This document shows positions 25,772 through 32,584 of a stretch of 32,584 nucleotides of DNA, piece after piece. The DNA lies in contig NAOQ01000117.1 of NCBI GenBank assembly GCA_002751075.1, forward strand, positions 6,838-39,421, given 5' to 3'. Each line of letters opens with the position of its first letter. Position 1 is the first letter of the stretch. The stretch comes from Ichthyophonus hoferi (Eukaryota; Opisthokonta; Ichthyosporea; Ichthyophonida; Ichthyophonidae). The position numbers were made by a program, and so were the translations under genes. The notes under the pieces were generated by a model. That model saw only the letters and a list, made by a program, of their open reading frames with translations, made no database searches and was not told where the DNA came from.

Positions 25772-26487
25772 GAAACTAAAATGCGCTCTTGATGGCCAGT
25801 ATGAAGTTATTATATTATTACAATCTTAGGAGTTAATGGTGGTTATATACCATAGGCACAATAGTAATGATGATGTACTATAAAGGATGCATGGTGTTAC
25901 CATATTAACAAATCACTATATATGTTTATATAAAATAAATTATTGTTGCCCAACAATATTTGAAATTTGTTATACATATTAGACCAATTACTTATGATTA
26001 TACTCCAGGTCTCTTAATAATCTAACCGGTCTCTAATATAAAGAAGTAAATTAGTGGTATTCAATATTTAGGGTGGTAATATAAAGAATTTGGGTATTAA
26101 ACATCTGGATACAATTTTTTTCAAGAAAAAAAAATCAATTCAAATATGCCTTTCATCAAATGGTATTCTATTTATAGGTAACATATATTACCCACTTGTT
26201 TGGTAATTCCCCAACCAATCCAATAAAAAACATATTCTAATTATTTGTCTTGGAACTACACCAACTCAAGTTTTCATTGGTTATTTTATAACCCAATGCA
26301 ATATCCCAATGGAAATTATGTATTAGTTGAAATAATAAAATGTTTTCAAAGATGTGTTTAGTTGTAGGAGTTGAAATAAGTGTGTAAAAATGGAAATGGA
26401 ATCTCTAGATGCAATTATTTACCATCACAAATTTGAATTTCTAGACCATATTAATGCAAATGTTCTATGCTATTCCTTGTGGTGAGT
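25772..26487. other. AT-rich filler inside the retroelement cluster
   Basis: No ORF, LTR motif or tandem repeat could be recognised between the inverted repeat and the next gag-like stretch. It may be old host sequence or retroelement decayed beyond recognition. Confidence 0.4.
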
Positions 26488-26845
26488 TCAGTGCTGCATG
26501 TACTGACTTTGGTAATATTTGTCCATAGAAATTCGTCTCTGTGGCTGCCAGGCTTCTTGGGTTGAAAGCACGTCAGGTTGATATTGTTGTCCTGACCTAG
26601 TGGTTGACAATGAGTATTTGTTGATACGCTGGGGAAGGACCATCTTTGTGGGCTGAATTATGTTGTTCATCAGTTCTCTCTTATTGACTGTTGGTGTTTC
26701 CCTTCTGCGTGTTGTTATTATGTCCTCCTGCCACGTCTGCTTCCCCTGAGGAGTTGTGTGAGGCTGTTGAGTAGTTACTGGTGATGTTCCCTGTTTTTGC
26801 AAGGTTTGTTTGAAAATTGCCCCTTTGTTTGATGTTGTTGTTTGT
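26488..26845 (-). pseudogene. Gln/Asn/Thr-rich open stretch next to an LTR
   Basis: The minus-strand reading is rich in Gln, Asn, Thr and Arg (for example TTQQPHTTPQGKQTWQ), and it follows the LTR-like copy at 26846-27509 in the element's direction. By composition and place it could be the start of a gag of a second copy, but no conserved motif fixes that. Confidence 0.3.
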
Positions 26846-27509
26846 TGTTGTAGTCTGAGTAATCAGACTCTGCTTCCTGCTGTAAGGTCGATCTCTTGGC
26901 TCTGGACCTCTTTTCATTACCCGACTCCTCAGTTTTATCTGGGTTCTCAAAGGCCAGGTTATCCCCCTCTGAATCACTGGTAAACGCTACCCACTATTTC
27001 TTCTTAAATAACTGTGGGGCAAATCCTGACTTCTGGCTAGTCTTCTTGGCACTGACGGCAACAACTAACAGATTTGCTTTCTCTGTATTGTTAAACATTT
27101 TTGAATGCTTAATGATAATCTTTTATTTAAGATGTACAACTGAAATCAGAATACAGACTCAGTCTGAGTACGCTGGTTATATAGTCGTGAAAATGGCGAT
27201 CATTTCTTCTGACCATGTGCAGACCATGTGTATCCAATAGATGCTCTTACTTAATGGTTACCTAATATGTACTCCTACTATATTGTCTAATGTGCCTTCT
27301 ATTATACATTCTGGAATCTACTTATTCCAACCTTATGATCACCTAATATACTGTGACTCTAAGCCAGCAATGAAACAGTTTCACAAACAATGTATTTATA
27401 GTATTAACATAATATTATAAGTTTCTAGATACTTAGAGGTGAATTGCTGGATACATCTAAAGTAATATTTATCCTACACATTCTAGAGTATAATACTCAT
27501 ACTGCAACA
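26846..27509 (-). repeat. LTR-like copy B (664 bp)
   Basis: On the minus strand it begins TGTTGCAGTATG and ends ...CTACAACA. It is similar to copy A (29366-30068), most strongly over the part read on the plus strand as TTTATTTAAGAT..CAACTGAAATC..CCATGTGTATCCAAT. The opposite (U3) half is much more diverged. The LTR's inner half contains an ATG-started open segment with the motif AESDYSDY near its edge, shared with copies A and C. Confidence 0.65.
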
Positions 27510-28390
27510 TTTGTTCCACGTGTCTGGTTGTGTCTTGGTTGAGTTAACTGCATATGGAAAACTTGTCTCCCGGAATTTGACATCTCTGCTGATTACTATG
27601 CATTTGCTTGTGACATCTAGAACTCTATAAGCCTTTGGGGAACTTTGATAACCAAGCATTACTGCTTCTTTTTTTCTTGGCGCCAATTTGTTAATTAACT
27701 CGAATTTGTAGTAGCAACGACATCCAAAAGCTCTTAATCGGTTGAAAGGCGTTATTGTTTGATGCCATAGGTCCCATGGCAGTGTTGACTTTGGTAGAGC
27801 TCTAGTTGGGAGTACGTTCAAGGTGAATGCTGCTGTCATTATGGCTTCATCCCAAAAATACTGTGGCAAACCACTTTCTATTCTGGCACTCCTCATCATG
27901 GTAAATAGCGTCTGGTTCATCCTCTCACTTAGGCTATTTTGCTCTGGAAGATAGGGAACTGTCATCTGGTAATGTATTCCAAACTTTTCCAGATATGCAG
28001 ACAATTTTTGGTTAAGGTACTCTGTTCCATTATCTATCACTAGTGATTCCATGGGCAGGTCATGTTTTTCTGTGGTGTATACATGGTATTTCTTGAAGGC
28101 TTCAAAAGTATCTGACTTGTTTCATAGCAAATACACCTTCACATAATGAGAATACTCATCTATAAAAGTTACTACATACTTATATCCGGAATATGACTGT
28201 GTCAAAGGTCCAGCTAAGTCGGAGTGAACCCTCTGCAGAATCTTGGTAGCTTTATTTGTCCTCTCTGGGTATGGTAATCTTTTGGTCTTGGATTTGTTGC
28301 ATCTTTGTGGCTGTTCTCCTGGTATTTCTCTTTGGAATTTGGGATTGCGTGGAAAACGAGGCTTGGGTTCAGGTACTTAGCCTGGGTTCA
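27483..28390 (-). pseudogene. Copia integrase core fossil
   Basis: The minus strand carries the retroviral-type integrase core of Ty1/copia polyproteins. HSDLAGPL lies near 28210-28245, DNGTEYLNQ near 28010-28040, and SERMNQT about 105 bp further on. The second Asp and the Glu are separated by exactly 35 residues, the family's D-35-E spacing, and the flanking VPYLPEQN and FGCRCYY resemble copia integrases. In the living family this domain cuts and joins element ends to host DNA. Here it is part of a broken element with at least one break. Confidence 0.8.
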
Positions 28391-28411
28391 TATTGAGCTT
28401 GTTTAATCTTA

Positions 28412-29365
28412 TTAAAATATGACATTTTGATATGATACATGATGTTGTCCTTGACAAATATTACAAATTTCTGACTCAACCTTATTGAAATAGTTTATGT
28501 TAGGTCTAACCTCACGATGTTTCCTACCACTCTGATAGTTTCCTGGTTTCCTTTTCTTTTCTGACTTCACACATGCATCCATGTCCTTTATAAAATCTTG
28601 TAATTTTCCACAGTTCTTATATTCTTGTTTGAATCCCATCACTTGTCTTCCATACCTTGTGTCCTGTAGCTCAAAGATTAGTTTTCCTAACACCATATTT
28701 TCATTTTGTTCCATATTTGCTTCTTTAAGCCTTCTTGATGCTGCTAACACTCTTCCAATGTGTTCACTTCCACTTTCATTTGGTAATAGTGATGTTTCCA
28801 GGTATTCTATGTAGTTTGACATTGTGTAGACTTCATCCTTACCATCAAATTGTTTCTTCAAGTACTTCCACGTGTAGTATGCGAATTGCTTTGGTTCCTA
28901 CCCTGATATACTTTTTTGGTCATCATTTACTGAATTGTACAGATAAAAACGGGCTATGGATTCTGCTACTGAGATTCTAGTAGGGTTCAAAAGTTGCATT
29001 CTGGTTGGCCTTTCCTCAATTACCTCCCAGCATGAGGATACTTGCATTTTTGTTTTGATGTTTTTTGCCCACTTTTTATAACTAAATCCTTTGTCATTTC
29101 CCATGAATATTTCCTTCTCTGATATAGGTAGTGGATTGTTTGCAGTTGGTTTAGAAGCCCCTTCTCTCATACGTTGCAGTAGTTGTTGGAATAGATCTTC
29201 AGTGGTGGTTGATTGACTCCCAGGAAACTGTGACTGATACTCTTCATTATAACCATGTCCTCTTGTAGTCTTGTTGTGGGTCTCCCCATGACATGGTGTT
29301 TTCCTGAGTAGCCTTCATAGTTCCAGCAGTAGAAGCACGTTTAGGTTGCTGGGCTATCATAACCC
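28412..29365 (-). pseudogene. Copia gag fossil
   Basis: Gag-like sequence upstream of the integrase on the same strand. One part (28898-29170) has YKKWAKNIKTKMQ and SVAESIARFYLYNSV. The next (28412-28861) begins with MKKQFDGKDEV, has the SRRLKEANM and MVLGKLIFELQD helices typical of UBN2/copia gag, a basic region, and ends with a Cys-rich CNICQGQHH resembling a zinc knuckle. The order matches gag N- to C-terminus. It is broken in a few places and not a functional gene. Confidence 0.65.
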
Positions 29366-30068
29366 TGTCGTAATCAGAGTAATCAGGCTCTGCGTCCTGC
29401 TCTAGGGTAGATCTTTTAGTTCCAGATCTATTGTCATTACATGAATCCACCGCTTCATCCTGTGTTTCAGATGCTAGGTTCTCCCCCTCTGAATCGCTCA
29501 TAAATGCGACCTATTGTTTCTTCTTGTTCACTTGAGGGACAGATCCTGACTTCTGGCTAGTTTTCTTAGTGTTGACAGCAACCACTGGCAAATCAATGTT
29601 CTCAGAATTATTAGACATATTAGTGCTTAATGATAACTTTATTTAAGATATTCAACTGAAATCCGAATCCAGACTCAGTCTGAGATTGCTGGTTATATAG
29701 TTGTGAAAATCGGAGGTCAATCCAGTTGACCATGTGTAGACCATGTGTATCCAATGAGCCTTCTGCTAATCCTTCTGGGATCTATTTTTCCCATCACCTC
29801 TATCACCTAGTTCACTGTGACTCTCAGCCACTGATTAGTATTATTTCATCCATGACATTACTTGTTATATTGCGGTAATAAAACATCTAGTCCTAACTAT
29901 CTATAATTAAGAATATCATTGACTAATTAATTTATCCTTAACTAACAATCAACTACTGTTTGGATATCTTAATGAAAACTTCTTCAAAATTAGAGGTTAA
30001 ATGCTAATTGACCAGTAAGTTATTCTTAATCTAAGACATCATAAAATATTTGTACATATACTGCAACA
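29366..30068 (-). repeat. LTR-like copy A (703 bp), 5' LTR of the gag/integrase element
   Basis: On the minus strand it starts TGTTGCAGTATATG and ends ...GATTACGACA, so the termini are TGT...ACA. The gag fossil follows it. An AATAAA near 29640 (minus) could be the R-region poly(A) signal. An open segment starts inside the LTR and includes PDYSDYDRVM at its edge. The sequence right after the LTR (GGGTTATGATAGCCCAGC) is a degenerate form of the initiator-tRNA-complementary site seen in the other copies. Confidence 0.65.
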
Positions 30069-30837
30069 AATCATTAGGAAATATATTGCTAGCAACACAG
30101 TTTGGGAGAACCCCATTATAGGGATATAAGTTTCTCCAGCGTTAATCACAAGGTCAACCAGATTGACTTGGGCCAACAACTATATAGCCAGCATCCACAG
30201 ATTATTCCAGTGAGTCAAGCCGTCAGCACTTAGTTTGCACATTTCTCCTCCTTCTGTTAAGTGGAAGTCATATCATAGATACTAGAGGAGATACCTTGAA
30301 GCTCTACACATCACAAGAAGTATTTTCTGTCTGAAATACTTATGACTGTTTCGCTCACTGCACTTTAATAACTCGTTCTTTTATTTTATTTATTCTATGG
30401 TATATTATATGTTGAAGTATCTTATTGTAATCGTCCTCGTCGATCTCTGAGATATCAATATCAGGGCCAGAAGAAAACAAATTGTCAGACGAACTGGAAT
30501 TGCTAGACGAGCTTGGTGCCTTGAGAGAAATTGGTGCAATGGTACAAACCGCTTGGTTGGTTTGGCAGTTGAAAGTGTCTGGCCTTCAGTTGATGAGTCA
30601 GAGGATGGGATTATAACTCTGGACTTCTTCTCTACTCGAATTGACCGTCCTATGTTTCTTGGTGTAAGAGCAATCGGTCGCTTTAATGATTTTGTCTTTG
30701 AAATCTTTTTACTTTTTGACGTAATAAAATAAACGTTGATAACTTCTAGTACATAGAATTTATTATATAATTTTTCCGGTCCTTGTATGAGACCTTATAT
30801 GGCGTTATATAATTTGTCCGCCGATTGTACTGAAACC
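30069..30837. other. Spacer with an inverted LTR scrap and a Ser-rich coding-like stretch
   Basis: At about 30141-30200 the reverse complement resembles the LTR core around GCTGG(T/C)TATATAGTTGT...GGTTGACC, so a small LTR piece lies here in the opposite orientation. From about 30380 to 30730 the minus strand has coding-like composition: a Lys-rich part (SKSKKISKTKSLKRP), then a Ser-rich and acidic part (SSSDNLFSSGPDIDISEIDE). No intact ORF exists, and neither part could be assigned to a family. Confidence 0.35.
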
Positions 30838-30869
30838 AGTGCAGTGGAAGCGTGCTGGACCCATAACCC
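30838..30869 (-). other. Primer-binding-site-like segment, complementary to initiator tRNA-Met (copy 2)
   Basis: The plus strand reads AGTGCAGTGGAAGCGTGCTGG followed by ACCCATAACCC, matching the D arm to anticodon loop of eukaryotic initiator tRNA-Met at nearly every base. It ends exactly where LTR copy C begins with TGTCG (30870). In the element's direction this is LTR ...GACA followed by GGGTTATGGGTCCAGC, the copia-type arrangement. It is better preserved than the equivalent beside copy A. Confidence 0.65.
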
Positions 30870-31262
30870 TGTCGAAATCCGAGTAGTCGGATTCTGCTTC
30901 CTGATCAACAGTGGCGCGCTTGTTGCCTGTACTGGTTTTGAATCCTGAGTCCATGTTAATGTCTCTGGGCTCCGGCGCTGACTCCTCTCCCCCTGTATCT
31001 GTAGGGAGAGTGATCCGCTGTTTTTTCGTCTCCCTCCTGGGATCCCGACTTCTGGCTTGAAGTCTTCTTCTCATTGGTGCAGTTAATAGCCACTGGGGGC
31101 CAATTATCATTCTCCAAGTTGTCGGACATAATTATTGGCTTAATATTTAAACGTTGGTTTTTAACTGCTGTTTATTAACTGAAATCAGAATCCAGACTAA
31201 GTCTAAACACTGGTTATATATTTGTTCGATTTCTAATAAATTCCAGTTGGTCAGATGATAAG
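30870..31262 (-). repeat. LTR-like copy C, partial
   Basis: The plus strand starts TGTCGAAATCCGAGTAGTCG, aligning with TGTCGTAATCAGAGTAATCAG of copy A. Similarity continues patchily to about 31262 through ACTGAAATCAGAATCCAGACT and the CTGGTTATATA core. The outer end seen in copies A and B (..CTGCAACA) was not found, so the copy seems incomplete. Its open segment includes SDYSDFDRVMGPARFHCTG, where MGPARFHCTG is the translation of the primer-site-like segment. Confidence 0.6.
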
Positions 31263-31633
31263 TACTATTAATCTAATTAATGATAGGCTTGTATTTTACA
31301 TCAATTTTACTATCGTGAATAAAAAAATATTTGAGAAGTCGCTTTGAGCCCTTTCACCAATAATAATAAATATTATAGGTATGTGAAATACGAACCCATA
31401 TTGATAGGTAAGTTAATGTGTAAATTAATATATTTAATTACAAATAATGTCGTCACATGGGAAAATAGTTTAATCTACTGGATAGCAATCCAAGATGATC
31501 ATAATTGGAGTGTAGTACTAATTGTACAATTAACAATTACGATGAGCAACGGTCGGAAAAGGATAAAAGGGAACTTATTTAGTTTCCATATTATCAGTTA
31601 TATTAAAAAGAAAACAATAGTAATCAAAAAAAA
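31263..31633. other. AT-rich upstream region of the right-edge ORF
   Basis: Between LTR copy C and the ATG at 31634 there is very AT-rich DNA with no persuasive coding sequence. It should contain the promoter and 5' UTR of the downstream ORF. An A-rich run (31626-31634) immediately precedes the ATG. Confidence 0.45.
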
Positions 31634-32584
31634 ATGTCTGTGACAAAAATAAGCGTTTTAGCCCTTTATTTAGCCCTGTCAGATGCTGCTATCACCGACT
31701 CCAAACGAGATCAGCCCCATCACACGGTAACCATATACAACAGTACGTATGCTACTTTGGACGATGTTTGGGAGAGTTCACCCAACGATGACTTCAGGAG
31801 CAATAAATTTTACGCCAAACTGCCGGTAGGCTGGTCAATTGCCGAAGATACTTCAGACGCTAGGATTGCCATTCAGTTGTACAACTTTGGCACTGAGCAT
31901 CTTGTTCTTCACAAAAGCGCACTTAACCATAATCTTGAGATTACTACGGGTCAGGCTGTTATTGACGATAATCTCGGCATAAAATCCAATGTCGCTGTAC
32001 CTAGTCGCATCCTTATCAAAAAAGATGAACCTGCCCCCGAGGAGAGGAAGCCCTATGTAACCGTACCCATTACTAACTTGATTACATTTAAGGACCGAGA
32101 TTATGCTATGGTGGACAACTCTGCGCCTGCGGACGAAGCCGTAGGTGGCTGTGATACTCGTTTTTACGTGCTTACGGACGGGTGGGAGGTAGCTGCTGAC
32201 AATCAAGATACTCATGCCGTCATGATCTCTGCTCGATTCCCTTTTACATATATTTGCAAAGTCACCGCATCAGGTCAAGGTTATGCGTACGGTTGGGAAG
32301 CAGGTACATGCAAGTCTGATATGCTTGTAAAGGTCAACGTAGATAACAAAGAACTAGTTTCCTTGAGCGGTGGGATGTGTGGTGGAGTGATAATCAGCAG
32401 AAAAAGTGAGCTCGCCAACACATGGACTCAAGAAACAAACATAACCAACGTATACAAGGTTACCAAAGACAGCCAGGAGCACCAATATGCTGTTCTTGAC
32501 AACACACCTGCCGACCAAGCTTACTTGGCAAACACTCTTGAAGGTAAATGTGACAATTGCTGTCAAAATGTTGCCATGAAGATT
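31634..32584 (+). CDS. Probable secreted protein of ~100-residue tandem repeats, partial at the window end
   Basis: From ATG 31634 the frame is open for 317 codons to the last base, with no stop and no sign of an intron. Residues 1-18 have a short hydrophobic core (ISVLALYLAL) ending near SDA, a likely signal peptide. Three repeat units follow, each opening with YA-x-(L/V)-D: YATLDD at 39, YAMVDN at 158 and YAVLDN at 286 (cut by the window edge). Units one and two both contain an FYxxLxxGWxxAxDxxD-type core: FYAKLPVGWSIAEDTSD (59-75) and FYVLTDGWEVAADNQD (177-192). Cysteines increase in the second and third units (CDTR, CKVT, CKSD, CGG, CDNCC), suggesting extracellular disulfides. The coding sequence is visibly less AT-rich than its flanks. 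I know no characterised family with this exact pattern, so function is unassigned. Lack of introns, unlike MRD1 and PDK1, may reflect transfer, retroposition or simply one long exon. Confidence 0.75.
   Translation, partial: MSVTKISVLALYLALSDAAITDSKRDQPHHTVTIYNSTYATLDDVWESSPNDDFRSNKFYAKLPVGWSIAEDTSDARIAIQLYNFGTEHLVLHKSALNHNLEITTGQAVIDDNLGIKSNVAVPSRILIKKDEPAPEERKPYVTVPITNLITFKDRDYAMVDNSAPADEAVGGCDTRFYVLTDGWEVAADNQDTHAVMISARFPFTYICKVTASGQGYAYGWEAGTCKSDMLVKVNVDNKELVSLSGGMCGGVIISRKSELANTWTQETNITNVYKVTKDSQEHQYAVLDNTPADQAYLANTLEGKCDNCCQNVAMKI

Larger units (their letters stand above)
24655..31262 (-). mobile_element. Cluster of degraded Ty1/copia LTR retrotransposons
   Basis: This stretch contains several incomplete, overlapping Ty1/copia-type pieces, chiefly in minus orientation. 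Present are LTR-like copies at 29366-30068, 26846-27509 and 30870-31262, LTR-like inverted arms at 25012-25771, two primer-site-like segments, gag pieces, an integrase core and a pre-integrase-like fragment. I did not recognise reverse transcriptase or RNase H. All coding pieces are broken and none looks active. The LTR copies differ clearly from one another, so the pieces are neither very recent nor from one insertion event. No matching target-site duplication was found at the putative outer ends. Confidence 0.8.

Noticed and set aside
28581-28980. Plus-strand ORFs opposite the gag fossil
   Set aside because: They are the antisense of recognisable gag sequence and have no domain of their own.
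26846-30068. A single complete retrotransposon bounded by LTR copies A and B
   Set aside because: The five bases outside the two LTRs do not match as a target duplication, the LTRs differ strongly in their U3 half, and reverse transcriptase is not recognised. More than one insertion or a rearrangement is likely.
30838-30869. A tRNA gene (initiator Met)
   Set aside because: Only the D arm to anticodon part is present. The acceptor and T arms are missing, and an LTR end follows immediately, so a primer-binding site is the better reading.
31853-32566. Minus-strand ORFs opposite the right-edge gene
   Set aside because: They are shadows of the 317-codon plus-strand frame, which has a signal peptide and internal repeats.

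Overview
The window is nuclear DNA from an AT-rich, intron-rich eukaryote. The two main genes have 22 and 14 GT-AG introns, averaging roughly 400-530 bp, and carry TA and TACA microsatellites. The lineage cannot be fixed from the sequence. An Mrd1 with five RRMs, a PDK1 with a C-terminal PH domain and Ty1/copia debris would fit many protists or early-branching opisthokonts.

Layout. 535-645 (minus) is the first coding exon of an unidentified gene that runs off the left edge. 646-2516 is intergenic. 2517-13874 (plus) is a complete MRD1/RBM19-type gene for U3/pre-18S rRNA processing. I rebuilt it as 23 coding exons and 867 residues, with every splice phase closing; its ATG is interrupted by an intron. 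13875-14871 is a tail-to-tail spacer. 14872-23848 (minus) is a complete PDK1 (3-phosphoinositide-dependent kinase) gene of 15 coding exons and 499 residues, with kinase and PH domains. The 554-base run of Ns (18627-19180) falls entirely inside its intron 9, so no coding sequence is lost.

From about 24.6 to 31.26 kb lies a graveyard of Ty1/copia LTR retrotransposons, mostly on the minus strand. It holds LTR-like copies with TGT...ACA ends, gag pieces, an integrase core with D-35-E spacing, and two sites complementary to the 5' half of initiator tRNA-Met, the primer type known from Drosophila copia. Parts are arranged as inverted repeats, the largest with arms of about 330 bp around a 99 bp loop.

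31634-32584 (plus) is an intronless ORF, open at the right edge. It is less AT-rich than its surroundings and encodes a probable secreted protein made of about 100-residue tandem repeats, which I cannot assign to a named family.

The two housekeeping genes serve ribosome biogenesis (MRD1) and growth signalling (PDK1). They are convergent and need no functional link. The most unusual items are the split start codon, the right-edge repeat protein, and the retroelement LTRs whose own reading frame appears to start inside the LTR and cross the primer site.
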